A DNA stretch of 64,000 nucleotides from NCBI GenBank assembly GCA_019694685.1, contig JAIBBM010000018.1, positions 1-64,000 on the forward strand, given 5' to 3'. Under the pieces are notes generated by a model that did no database searches, had not been told where the DNA came from, and worked only from the letters and a program-made list of their open reading frames with translations. The translations under genes and the position numbers were made by a program. This document shows, in pieces, positions 9,005 to 18,125 of the stretch (positions within the stretch are counted from its first letter, which is position 1; the number at the start of each line of letters is the position of its first letter). This DNA comes from Leptospirales bacterium. Lineage in GTDB: Bacteria > Spirochaetota > Leptospiria > Leptospirales > Leptonemataceae.

Positions 9005-12000
9005 TGCGTTTTCGGCCGCATCTGAATAAAGAAGAGAACGGGAATGATAAACAGAGAGAGAACGGCAGAAGCAAAAAGTCCGCTGATGACGGTAATCGCA
9101 AGGGGAGACTGAAATTCCGATCCTTTTCCAATCTCGAGGGCCACCGGAAGCATCCCGAGAATTGCAATCCCGTTGTTCATGATGATTGGACGAAGGACAA
9201 TACGCGCGGCATTCACAATACTCTCGCGCAATTCGTACCCCTCGGCATGCATGATCTCCATGTATTCATATAACAACGCAGCATTATCTACAACAATCCC
9301 GAGAAGGAGAATGAGGCCGGTGAAAGAGCTGTCGTTCAAACTCTTACCCGTGAGAATCAACGCGGGAAAGACACCGATTACAATCAGGGGAATCGTACCC
9401 AGCATGATGAAAGGATGCGTAAACGATTCGAAATGCGACGCGAGTAACATGTAGATCAGAACGATCGACAAACAAAAAGATTGCATCAGGTCACGAAACG
9501 ATTTTGCAATATTTTCCTTTTCTCCGCCGTAGGAAATCTTGTAACCCTCGGGCAATTTTGTTTTCTGAATGTACGAGTCTATTCGATCATGCACATCATT
9601 TGAATCCGCTCCGCTTATGTCTGCGGTGATCCGATTGACTCGCGATGGACCCGATCGTATGATCGATGAATAACCTTTGTCCGGCGTGAGCGTCGCCAGC
9701 TGAGACAAATATGTAGTTCCGTTTTCACCCGACTTCAAAGGAAGTTCCATAATGTCTTCCAGGGTTTTTCTGTTTTCTTCTCGAAGTCTCAATCTGATGT
9801 CCACTTCCTCATCGGAGATATGTAACTTAGTTGCCACAGTTCCACGAATGGCCGTCTTTAAGTATTCAGCCAGATAGGTATTGGTAAAACTATTTGTCGC
9901 CATCTGCACATCATCGAAGGACACATGGTATTCGCGACTCTGGTCTTCCATGCTAGTGACAATCCCCACTATGCCAGGAATCTTCTCCAAATCTGTACGG
10001 ATATGTTTGCCCAGTGCTTGCAGAGTTCCAAGATCGTCGCCTGCCAATTCCAGAGTAATCCCTCGGGATCCCGGCGAAAGGACGCCTGACATTACATCTG
10101 ATTTCACAACGAAATAGAGATCAACATCCTTGCGCACCTGAATCTGTTTTTGCAAGCGTTCTGCCAGCGCGCGTGCCGTAGTACTGCGATCGCCGCGCAT
10201 GAAGACTCGTATTTGAGCGAGATGTGTCCCGACATCGGCAGTCTTGGTTGCTATCAAGGCATCCTCATCATAGCCCACGCGAGAAAGCACGTGTTCGATT
10301 TCAGGTTCACTCTGCAATTGCTGTTCAATAGCTCCCGCAACTTCCGCCATGGCGCCTAACGTTGTTCCTTTGGTGGCTCGCACATTTATCGTGAACTCAC
10401 CCGTATCAACACGCGGAATGAACGCTCGCTGAATGAATGGAAACAACGAGCACGCCGCAAGAAACATGATACCCACTGGCACAAACAATTTTCGCGGATG
10501 ATTCAGGAAATGCTGCAATCGACGCTCGTACGCTCCGTCAAGCCAGGCCTCGAATCTCCCGATACGACGAACAAATTCATATTTTTCAAGATTTACACTT
10601 GTAAGTCTGGTCATTGGCAAGGAACAGAGAGTCGGGATCAGGGTAAGGGAAACGACAAGGCTTACCAGGGTGGATACCGTAATCGTCAAAGCCATTTCTG
10701 CGAAAACGACGCCCACCACACTTTTCAAGAATATGATCGGAATAAAGACCACAACCATGGTCAGAACCGCGGACGTCACTGAACCGGCCACCTCCGCGGA
10801 CCCTTTGAGCGCGGCCTCTTTTGGCGCCAACCCTGTATTGGTGTAACGCTGGATGGAAGTTAAAACTACGTTACCGGAATCAAGGAGCATGCCAATCCCG
10901 AGCTCCATGCCCCCGAGAGACATCATATTGAGAGATACTCCATAGAAATACATTGGAATGAACGTTGCGATAATAGAGGTCGGGATGATTGTAACCAGGA
11001 TGATTGGATTTCTCAGGTTGCGTAAGACGATAAACAAAGCAAGAAATGCGAGGATGGCCCCCATGACAATTTCGCGAAGTAGGTTCTGAATCGAAAGCGT
11101 GATGAAATTTGATTCATCATACACGATATCTCCCTCCACTTCGCGAGGAAATTGCTTCTCGATCCCTGCCATCTCTGCGCGAACGTTAGCCGCAACGTTC
11201 ACCGTGTTCTTGCCTGCCTCTTTGTAAAGAGACACAATCACGCATTCCTTTCCGTTGTACCTTGCCAGCCCTGTTCGCTCGCCGTAACCTGATCTCAATT
11301 CTGCCACAGAAGAGAGAAGAATCGGCGTACCGGATTGATTTCGCCCGACTATGGTCCGCTTAATATCCTCTACTCCTTTGTACTCGCCAAGGGAGCGAAT
11401 CAATACATCCCTGCTTCCCACTGTAATGTGACCGGCCGGAAAATTCAGATTCGCCGAACTAATCGACTCCCGAATCTCCGGTAGAGAAAGGTGGTGCGCT
11501 GCGAGAGCCTGGGAATCAACATCGACCTGAACCTCTTTCTTGAAACCTCCAGAAAACTGGACCATGGCAACGCCATCCGCCCTTTCCAGGTAAACCTTTA
11601 CTTCATTCTTGAGGAATTGCCGGAGATCATTGGGATTGCCCAGGCCTTTTGAAAAAAAAACAATCTCCATAAACGGGGCTTGATTCGGATCGAAACGCGT
11701 CACAACAGAACGGCCGGCATCTTGCGGAAGATTCCCGCGAATCAGGTCTAGCTTCTCGCGGACCTCCATGACAGCAAAATCGACATTAGTACCCCATCCA
11801 AACTGGAGCGTCACGAACGAGACACCTTCTAGAGATTCCGACTGAATCTTTTGAATTGAGCTTACTGTACCAACAGCTTCGGAAATCGGCTTTGTTATGA
11901 GATTCTCCATCTCCTCGGGTGCAGTATTGGCATACAATGTAACAATGGTAACACGGGGATATTCAATGTCCGGGATCAGGTTCACCTTCAAGTCGCGGAA

Positions 12001-12087
12001 AGCGATGATCCCCATCAGGATCAATCCCAGATAGAACATCGCCGTTGTTACTGGACGAGCGATGCAGAAACGCTGGATTGCTCTCAT
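9001..12087 (-). CDS. RND efflux pump subunit (AcrB/HAE1-like) with intact TM4 Asp
   Basis: 1028 residues with full RND architecture: N-terminal helix FCIARPVTTAMFYLGLILMG, porter-domain motif (PRVTIVTLYANTAPEEMENL), TM4 segment GGMELGIGMLLDSGNVVL with the relay Asp, a second porter half, and TM10-11 segment LILLLGIVVDNAALLYEY. It would use the proton gradient to move substrate through a tripartite complex. It begins one base after the adaptor gene ends and overlaps the second RND gene by ATGA, so all three are translationally coupled. Substrate class (drug, lipid or metal) cannot be told; no Met-rich metal motif is obvious. Confidence 0.95.
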   Translation of the reverse strand: MRAIQRFCIARPVTTAMFYLGLILMGIIAFRDLKVNLIPDIEYPRVTIVTLYANTAPEEMENLITKPISEAVGTVSSIQKIQSESLEGVSFVTLQFGWGTNVDFAVMEVREKLDLIRGNLPQDAGRSVVTRFDPNQAPFMEIVFFSKGLGNPNDLRQFLKNEVKVYLERADGVAMVQFSGGFKKEVQVDVDSQALAAHHLSLPEIRESISSANLNFPAGHITVGSRDVLIRSLGEYKGVEDIKRTIVGRNQSGTPILLSSVAELRSGYGERTGLARYNGKECVIVSLYKEAGKNTVNVAANVRAEMAGIEKQFPREVEGDIVYDESNFITLSIQNLLREIVMGAILAFLALFIVLRNLRNPIILVTIIPTSIIATFIPMYFYGVSLNMMSLGGMELGIGMLLDSGNVVLTSIQRYTNTGLAPKEAALKGSAEVAGSVTSAVLTMVVVFIPIIFLKSVVGVVFAEMALTITVSTLVSLVVSLTLIPTLCSLPMTRLTSVNLEKYEFVRRIGRFEAWLDGAYERRLQHFLNHPRKLFVPVGIMFLAACSLFPFIQRAFIPRVDTGEFTINVRATKGTTLGAMAEVAGAIEQQLQSEPEIEHVLSRVGYDEDALIATKTADVGTHLAQIRVFMRGDRSTTARALAERLQKQIQVRKDVDLYFVVKSDVMSGVLSPGSRGITLELAGDDLGTLQALGKHIRTDLEKIPGIVGIVTSMEDQSREYHVSFDDVQMATNSFTNTYLAEYLKTAIRGTVATKLHISDEEVDIRLRLREENRKTLEDIMELPLKSGENGTTYLSQLATLTPDKGYSSIIRSGPSRVNRITADISGADSNDVHDRIDSYIQKTKLPEGYKISYGGEKENIAKSFRDLMQSFCLSIVLIYMLLASHFESFTHPFIMLGTIPLIVIGVFPALILTGKSLNDSSFTGLILLLGIVVDNAALLYEYMEIMHAEGYELRESIVNAARIVLRPIIMNNGIAILGMLPVALEIGKGSEFQSPLAITVISGLFASAVLSLFIIPVLFFIQMRPKTQ

Positions 12088-12088
12088 G

Positions 12089-13597
12089 TTACTGGCCGAA
12101 AACCGGCTGGGCGCGCATTCCTTCCCTGAGCTGGGACAGTTTCTCGGTCACCACGACATCTCCTGGCTTGATGCCCGACTCAATCTCAATCCTGTCATCC
12201 GAATGCTGACGCCCGGTAGAAACATCTGATCTAAATATCACCCCATCTCGAATTACAAAAACATAAGCCTTGTTTTCCTGGAGCGGCAAGACGGCGCTCG
12301 AAGGAAGCAGAATCACCTGCTTGGGAGGACCGGTGATCACGCTGGCTCTGATGAACATCCCAGGACGCAGTCTCAGACCGGGATTCTTGAGAACGGCTTT
12401 CACCTCAAGCGTATGAGTCTTTGGATCTATGACTGGATTGATGATCTCGACAGTGCCATGGAATGAGTCTTTCGGATAAACATCCACCTTGAACTCCATC
12501 ACCTGTCCTTTCTGAAGATCCTTCAGGTCAGATTCTTTCACATTCATTACGCTGTAGACGTTATGAATATCCACAAGGACAAGAATCGCCTGTCCCGGGG
12601 AACCGGTCGCGCCGCCTGCAACTTGTTCGCCGACACTCTTGTTGCGCGCTGAAACAACACCGTCGACAGGAGAAAGGATGGTGGCTTCTCGAAGCAGGGT
12701 GCGAGTTGAATTCATCGCAGCAGATGCAGATTGCACCTTACTTCGACCCAGATCCAGTTGAGCCCGATCGACTCCAGTATTCAAATCAATGAAAAGGTCC
12801 GTCTTCTTTCCTGCATCCTCGGGAACTGCGATCCCCCGCTTCTTCAAGTCCTCGTCCCGAAACCCAATCGTAGCGATTTCTAGATCCTTCTGGGCCATGC
12901 GATACGCCGCCTCGCGGGCAATGAGTTCCGTGCGTATGGTAGAAAATTCCTCTCTTGAAATTCCACCCTCGTTAAAAAGGATTTCCTTCCCCTCAAAGGT
13001 TGCCCTCATCTTTTCAAGTTCTGCAAAAGCTCGCTTTACGAGAGTACTCTGTTTCTCTATTGCCTTGAGTCGCCCCTCTACTTCTCTCCGCGCAGTCAAG
13101 TATTTCTCTTCGGCAAGTCGTAACTCGGACTTTGCGCCTTCAAGCGAAGCCTCCTGTTGGGTCAACTCGAGCTCGAGAAAGACCCTTTCCAGGTCTAACA
13201 ATTTCTGGTAACGCGTAACTACCTGACCCTCTTTCACGTAGAAGCGGCTTACTCTGCCAGAAGTCTTTGCATTGATTTCAACTTTTTCAAAATAGTCGAT
13301 CGAACCGGCGCCATCAATACGCGGCAGCACTTCTTCCGTTTCCACCCGTGCGGCCTTCAGGGAAACCACACTCAAATCCGAGCCGTTTTCATCACCGCGC
13401 CCAAAGAAAGCCATGGTGCGATCCGCGGGAAAGAAAATCATTTTCACAAAGGACCCCAGCGGGCCTTGCAGGTGCTTTGAGAGCGCCCGGCCAACCAGGA
13501 AATAGGACGCAGAGTAGACAACGAGGAACGATACAAAAATGATTGCAAACCTGCGGCCTGGACGGAGGGCCTTCGGAACACGGTCAAGAATACTCAT
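12089..13597 (-). CDS. RND membrane-fusion adaptor (HlyD/AcrA type)
   Basis: 502 residues. One N-terminal transmembrane helix (about 20-40); then a barrel-sandwich half (VEINAKTSGRVSRFYVKEGQVV), a long helical hairpin (about 150-260, rich in E/K/R), the second lipoyl half (ATILSPVDGVVSARNKSVGEQV), a beta-barrel (VYSVMNVKESDLKDLQKGQ) and a membrane-proximal domain (LRPGMFIRASV). It links the RND trimer to an outer-membrane duct, presumably the TolC-like protein encoded divergently at 14774. It is longer than typical AcrA (~400) because of its N-terminal region and hairpin. Confidence 0.92.
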   Translation of the reverse strand: MSILDRVPKALRPGRRFAIIFVSFLVVYSASYFLVGRALSKHLQGPLGSFVKMIFFPADRTMAFFGRGDENGSDLSVVSLKAARVETEEVLPRIDGAGSIDYFEKVEINAKTSGRVSRFYVKEGQVVTRYQKLLDLERVFLELELTQQEASLEGAKSELRLAEEKYLTARREVEGRLKAIEKQSTLVKRAFAELEKMRATFEGKEILFNEGGISREEFSTIRTELIAREAAYRMAQKDLEIATIGFRDEDLKKRGIAVPEDAGKKTDLFIDLNTGVDRAQLDLGRSKVQSASAAMNSTRTLLREATILSPVDGVVSARNKSVGEQVAGGATGSPGQAILVLVDIHNVYSVMNVKESDLKDLQKGQVMEFKVDVYPKDSFHGTVEIINPVIDPKTHTLEVKAVLKNPGLRLRPGMFIRASVITGPPKQVILLPSSAVLPLQENKAYVFVIRDGVIFRSDVSTGRQHSDDRIEIESGIKPGDVVVTEKLSQLREGMRAQPVFGQ

Positions 13598-13706
13598 GGT
13601 TCAACAAGATCCAATCTGATGTGTACCAACGCGGACTCCCTGGATTTATCCACGGTTGGATAATCGGTCAATAATACTGCCTCCAAAAGAAAAATCATCC
13701 AGCTCC

Positions 13707-14627
13707 TCAACTCGCGGGCTCTGCCACGAAGACCGGATTTTCTAACTGACAGGCCCGCTTGAACGCAATGATGCCGGCTTGCTCAAGAAGCATCTCCCCT
13801 GAGGTCGAACCGGCTGAATCCCCGCGCATTCCACGATACATCGACACTGGCTTCAGCATGGCTGCGCCAAAAGCAAGATCGGAGGAGAGAGACGCAATTT
13901 TGGCGTCGGCGTTGTCCACAATCCAGGTGTGCATTCTTTGCGCAACGTGCCGGGCACCCGCACTGTCAGTCTCGGAAAGAATTGCAAGCAAGCAACCGAT
14001 CGACGTGCCCAACGAATCACCGGGTCTGTGAAGACATTCCGCGAGGGCCTTATGCAATCCCGGCGGAATCGATGCGCCAGACTTCATGCCCACAACAACG
14101 CACGAAATAGGGCGATCATACCGCAGGCATCTCCTCCATTCTTTGTGCAACACACCTAATGTCTGGGAGCGGGTTAGAAGAGGAGAAAATTCCTCCTGCG
14201 GAGGTAGCCCGGTTTCAGGTCGCTTAACGTCTGCTTCAAACGAAGTGGCTCGCCGGGCCATGTCCATGTGATCAATGAGCGCAGAGACCCTGATTTTCAC
14301 CTCAACATCCTGTAACGGACGCGCGAGTACATCTAAACGATCGAGATTTGCAAGATCCACGAGCTTGCTCATTCGGGCGCGATCAACCAGAAGCAAAAGG
14401 TACAATCCGGCTTCATCATGAAGCGCCTGAATATCTTCTAGCTCGATCCCGCCTGATAGATCTACGATTGCGGCGGCAGGCCCTTCGCGGTGATCCCTCA
14501 GGGCCGTAAGAGCCACTAGCTCGGACCAGGACTGAGCAGGGATGATCCGGTGACTCGTCCGGAGTTTGATCACCTCAGAAAACGCGGCCAGAATTTTCGA
14601 ATCTGATACAAATACATAAAAGGACAT
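13707..14627 (-). CDS. Degenerate receiver + GGDEF-like regulatory protein
   Basis: 306 residues. The first ~125 have the alternating hydrophobic pattern of a response-regulator receiver (FYVFVSDSKILAAFSEVI; AAAIVDLSGG; YLLLLVDRARM), but the acidic pocket and phosphoacceptor are not clearly kept. The second half aligns by eye with diguanylate cyclase domains: LTRSQTLGVLHKEWRRCLRYDRPISCVVVGM, then CLHRPGDSLGTSIGCLLAILSETDSAGARHVAQR, where GTSIG replaces GG(D/E)EF. Catalysis is thus unlikely; it may be a sensor or effector-binding protein. It is first in the leftward efflux operon and probably regulates it or its output. Confidence 0.65.
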   Translation of the reverse strand: MSFYVFVSDSKILAAFSEVIKLRTSHRIIPAQSWSELVALTALRDHREGPAAAIVDLSGGIELEDIQALHDEAGLYLLLLVDRARMSKLVDLANLDRLDVLARPLQDVEVKIRVSALIDHMDMARRATSFEADVKRPETGLPPQEEFSPLLTRSQTLGVLHKEWRRCLRYDRPISCVVVGMKSGASIPPGLHKALAECLHRPGDSLGTSIGCLLAILSETDSAGARHVAQRMHTWIVDNADAKIASLSSDLAFGAAMLKPVSMYRGMRGDSAGSTSGEMLLEQAGIIAFKRACQLENPVFVAEPAS

Positions 14628-14773
14628 TCGATCAACCTTTCGGGATGTTTATCGGCTCAGCCCGGGAATCGCCGGCTTGAAAAACCGAGAAGTCAATTTT
14701 GATGGAGCCTTGATCGAAGCATGCCGACGTTTTGCGTAAGCTTCTAATTTGTAGAAGGATCCACACTAGAAAA

Positions 14774-16345
14774 ATGAAGCGCGCCATAACCTATGTGTTG
14801 ATTCTATTCCTGCCCCTCTCGTACAGAATGAATGCGGGACAGAATCAGCCCATCGAGCTTGACCTCGAAACAGCCGTTCAGATTGGGACGACCAACCACT
14901 TTGCAGTACAGGCGGCCAAAAACAAACAACTGGCGGTCCACAGGTTGATTACCGAGCGCTGGCTTACCTATTTGCCGACACCAGGATTAAGCTACCGTCG
15001 GACCAGCACGGTGCAAACAGGTGCTGCCGATTCAGGAAGCGCAGAAGTGCGTTTCACTCTCGAACAGGTCATCTATGATGGAGGCAAACGCAGCCTGGAT
15101 CTGGACCTGGCCAAAATTGAGGCCCTTCTGGCGAGCCAGGAATTCCGGGTAGCATACAACCAGGTCAGACTGGAAGTGGAGCGGGCCTTCTTCAAAGTGC
15201 TCGCAGCCAAGGGAAAGGTTCTGCTGAATTCGAAATCCCTCGAGCGAGTCCAAATTCAACTCAAAGAAGCAAAACGAGAAGAGACTCTCGGATTCGCAAC
15301 ACGTGTGCAGGTGTTGACCGTTGCAGCGAGAGTCCGCGAGATTGAACTCGCTCTGTCCCAGGCGCGGCATGAACACACTCACGCGCTACAGAACTTCAAG
15401 CTGGCCCTGAATCTAGATTACAATGCGGAAATCTCCGTAAAGGGCGATTTGTTCTATGATTACTTTCTTCATCCACCTGTGGCTGACCTTGAGTCCCTGG
15501 TTCAAAGCGGAAACGCAAATCGTCCAGAAATCACCAAGGCGCAAGCGGAAGTACATCGACTGAATAAAGAACAACAGATCGCAACAGACTCCTGGATTCC
15601 GCGCGTTTCCATTGAAGGGTATGCTGGGAGAACTGAAAATCATCTCAACAACCCCCCGATGAACCCTGAATGGGGCGTAAACCTGAGGCTGACCTTTCCA
15701 ATCCAGAGCGCTACCGTATCCACTACGACGGGATCGGACTATGTTCCACGCCGGAGCATTTCTAATTCCGATCAAACTCAAATCAAATTCTTTGACGACA
15801 TATCCTACGATCGACGCGTTCTGGAAAGACGCATCGCGCTAGGCCAGGGCATTCAGGATTACCGGGCCGTGACGAACCGAATCCCAATCGAAATCACTCA
15901 ATCACGAGATCGTCTTCTGGAAGCCTGGGAGGCAATCCGATTGGGCAATGGCCGAACCTTCTTTCAATTTGAGGCATTGCGACTTGCAGAGACGCGTCGG
16001 GGCGTCGGAGAACTCAAGCGATCCGACATCGTCCTTCAAGAAGCAGAACTCGTGCGCGCCCAGCAAGATCTGAACGACGCTGTGGCCGCTTACTTAATTG
16101 CAAGTTACGAACTTGAGTACAATTCTGGAAAAGACCCGGGCGCCTTACAGCTCATTGAACACTTACCGGGACGGGGCAACACCATCCTTCCCTATCTGGT
16201 CAGACCTATTCGAAACCCCGCACAGATTCCACAAAACCACCGTGGAGATCCTGTCTGGGAAATAGATCGAATCGATGAAAAGGACAAAGCCGACAATAAG
16301 AAAAGCGATCAGTTTCAAATTGACCGACCGGAGAAGAAGAATTGA
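14774..16345 (+). CDS. TolC-like outer-membrane efflux protein
   Basis: About 523 residues from ATG 14774, giving a good signal peptide (MKRAITYVLILFLPLSYRMNA); an upstream TTG at 14732 is possible but worse. The body has the TolC/OEP pattern: IELDLETAVQIGTTNHFAVQAAKNK at the start, long amphipathic helices repeated in two halves, and AQQDLNDAVAAYLIASYELEYNSG near the end. A polar C-terminal tail follows. It would form the outer-membrane exit duct for the divergently encoded RND/adaptor system. GAAGGA lies upstream of the start. Two lipoprotein genes follow closely and probably share its transcript. Confidence 0.9.
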   Translation: MKRAITYVLILFLPLSYRMNAGQNQPIELDLETAVQIGTTNHFAVQAAKNKQLAVHRLITERWLTYLPTPGLSYRRTSTVQTGAADSGSAEVRFTLEQVIYDGGKRSLDLDLAKIEALLASQEFRVAYNQVRLEVERAFFKVLAAKGKVLLNSKSLERVQIQLKEAKREETLGFATRVQVLTVAARVREIELALSQARHEHTHALQNFKLALNLDYNAEISVKGDLFYDYFLHPPVADLESLVQSGNANRPEITKAQAEVHRLNKEQQIATDSWIPRVSIEGYAGRTENHLNNPPMNPEWGVNLRLTFPIQSATVSTTTGSDYVPRRSISNSDQTQIKFFDDISYDRRVLERRIALGQGIQDYRAVTNRIPIEITQSRDRLLEAWEAIRLGNGRTFFQFEALRLAETRRGVGELKRSDIVLQEAELVRAQQDLNDAVAAYLIASYELEYNSGKDPGALQLIEHLPGRGNTILPYLVRPIRNPAQIPQNHRGDPVWEIDRIDEKDKADNKKSDQFQIDRPEKKN

Positions 16346-16350
16346 GAACC

Positions 16351-17382
16351 ATGGAGAAAATCAAGCTGCTTGTGGCCCTCTGTCTCTTGGGCCTGCTCAG
16401 CTGCGCCAAGGCAAACAAAGGATTGTCCAGCCTGATGCCTTTGCTCGGAGACAATCAAGCTCCTGTGGTTCTTTTCTCTATTCCAGCTCCTGGACAGTTT
16501 GGCATCGCAAGCACGCAGCCTTTGCAAATCTATTTCAGCAAAGAGGTCGATTCCCAGCGATGCACCGGAGCATTCGCCCTTTCGCAAACAGTAGCTGGCG
16601 CAGTGAACGCGCCCATTGTGTCCGGCAGTACATCCGTCCTTGGTTCCGTGCTGACATTCTTGCCGAGCTCGAACTTCTCCGCAGGAACCTACAATATGTC
16701 CGTAACATCCAACTGCGAAGACAAAGAAGGACGCGATCTGCAAGTCCCTTACTCTGCAAGCTTTACTGTTGGAGCGGGCGGTGTTCAATCCCAACCCACC
16801 ATTGTTGCTGTCGGCCTGGAAAGCCAGGGTGCCGGATGTTCCGTTCTTGGTTCCGTGGGGTCCGCATCCGGCGCAAACTGGACCAGCAGCACATGCTTCT
16901 GGGATTCCACTCTGCCAATCCTTGGACCATCTAGCTACCAGTTTCAAGGCGGGGACAATGGAACCGGGACCCCAGGCAACTTTGTCAACGCGTGTGCGGA
17001 TGTGAATACGGATAACTTCATTTTGATTTTCAATAACTATATGAACCCTTCCTCGACGGTCAATGCGATCACTCTGACACGTCTGTCCCCGCCCCCTTCG
17101 TCGATGCGGCTGGCTACATGGACCTGGTCGGATTGCCAGACTGTATCTCCTTACGGGTGCCGGGCGGTAGATCTTGTCTTTTCTGAACTAGAGGCAAGTT
17201 GCAACGGTGGCTCAACTCTCGGGCCTGCTGCCTACGGACCAAATGGAGACTTCAATTTGCAGGCTACCGCTGGAAGTCCGGCTGGTTTCCCCAGATATAT
17301 GATCCAGATGGACACCACAGCACGCGACATTTTTGGCCGAGCACCCATCTCCAATTTCAACTTCGCTGTGGAGGGAAAATGA
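16351..17382 (+). CDS. Lipoprotein with bacterial Ig-like (SbsA/Big_5-type) domain
   Basis: 343 residues from ATG 16351, five bases after the TolC stop. The lipobox is LGLLSC. Residues ~35-140 look like a Big_5/SbsA Ig-like domain: APVVLFSIPAPGQFGIASTQPLQIYFSKEVD with FLPSSNFSAGTYNMSVTSNCEDKEGRDL. The rest is Cys- and Gly-containing with no clear family. Surface-anchored adhesion or structural role is possible. Its last bases overlap the next ATG (ATGA), so it is coupled to the following lipoprotein and belongs to the TolC transcript. Confidence 0.8.
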   Translation: MEKIKLLVALCLLGLLSCAKANKGLSSLMPLLGDNQAPVVLFSIPAPGQFGIASTQPLQIYFSKEVDSQRCTGAFALSQTVAGAVNAPIVSGSTSVLGSVLTFLPSSNFSAGTYNMSVTSNCEDKEGRDLQVPYSASFTVGAGGVQSQPTIVAVGLESQGAGCSVLGSVGSASGANWTSSTCFWDSTLPILGPSSYQFQGGDNGTGTPGNFVNACADVNTDNFILIFNNYMNPSSTVNAITLTRLSPPPSSMRLATWTWSDCQTVSPYGCRAVDLVFSELEASCNGGSTLGPAAYGPNGDFNLQATAGSPAGFPRYMIQMDTTARDIFGRAPISNFNFAVEGK

Positions 17383-18035
17383 AAATCCTGGTTACAACAA
17401 TCGCCATCGCTCTCGCATTTTCGTCCTGTTCCTTCCTGACATGGAAATCGTCAGGCAACGTCGAAGTTGCAAATCTGAAAAGCAAGCAGAAAGCACGCGT
17501 GAGCCTGGGCATGATTCAGACGCGAGACTCCAGATCTGATCCGTACAGTGCCCGCAATTTGCAGGACATGTTGGCATTTGAAATGGCAAATCGAGGGTAT
17601 CTTGCAACCAGAGCTCGCCACCCAGCAAAAACCGAGCAGACGCCGGGACCCGCAAGCACACCACCAGCGAAACCAGATGAGACGACGGACCTCTTCCCCG
17701 AGAAAATGCGAAATCTCGCCGGAGAAACCCGACCCCAGAACGGCTACGGAAGAGCTGACGATCTACTCGATCCCACGGAAATCAGGCAGGTCATGAATCA
17801 AGATGGATCCAATTATTTCTTACAGGGTGCTATCAGCCGTACAGAATCAGGCAATCTTCTTGAAATGGAGGAGAACTTTATGATCTTCCTCGAAGTCTAC
17901 AATCAAACCGGAGAACGCACAGGAATGATTACATTCACCGTGGGAGGAAACAGTCTTCAATCTGCTCCTTTTCTAAAAGCGGTATGCGCAAGGATCGCGA
18001 AGGCTTTTGATGATCAAGTTGCATCCACGAAATAG
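17379..18035 (+). CDS. Lipoprotein of unknown function, source of a scar copy at 63.2-63.6 kb
   Basis: 218 residues. Lipobox FSSCS; then a domain with VEVANLKSKQKARVSLGMIQ and a Pro/Thr-rich linker (~85-115), then a conserved-looking C-terminal half (MNQDGSNYFLQGAISRTESG ... IFLEVYNQTGERT). The fold pattern (oligomer of beta strands with 'FLQGAI', 'LEVYN') loosely resembles curli/LpoB-type periplasmic lipoproteins that sit beside outer-membrane ducts; this is a guess. It follows the Ig-like lipoprotein with an ATGA overlap. A decayed copy of its second half lies at 63236-63590. Confidence 0.78.
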   Translation: MKILVTTIAIALAFSSCSFLTWKSSGNVEVANLKSKQKARVSLGMIQTRDSRSDPYSARNLQDMLAFEMANRGYLATRARHPAKTEQTPGPASTPPAKPDETTDLFPEKMRNLAGETRPQNGYGRADDLLDPTEIRQVMNQDGSNYFLQGAISRTESGNLLEMEENFMIFLEVYNQTGERTGMITFTVGGNSLQSAPFLKAVCARIAKAFDDQVASTK

Positions 18036-18052
18036 ATGAATGAATTTCCGTT

Positions 18053-18125
18053 GGGCTTAGCTCAGCTGGTCAGAGCGCTTCTTTGACATGGATCAGCTCA
18101 CCTGTGTAATTCCCGGTAGATCAAG
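18053..18125 (+). pseudogene. Degenerate tRNA (Val-GAC-like) remnant
   Basis: The start reads GGGCTTAGCTCAGCTGG with an intact D-arm (GCTC...GAGC) and an anticodon loop TTGACAT, which matches tRNA-Val(GAC). However, the anticodon stem (CTTCT against GGATC) does not pair, part of the acceptor stem appears deleted, and no proper T-arm GGTTCRA is present (TGTGTAATTCCCG instead). It is probably a dead tRNA or a fragment left by recombination. tRNA remnants are common at island boundaries. Confidence 0.5.

Noticed and set aside
12789..13211. 140-codon plus-strand reading opposite the adaptor gene
   Set aside because: It is a shadow of a long charged coiled coil on the other strand; the adaptor gene has clear domains.
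16206..16454. Minus-strand reading over the TolC/lipoprotein junction
   Set aside because: Overlaps two well-supported genes in the opposite direction.
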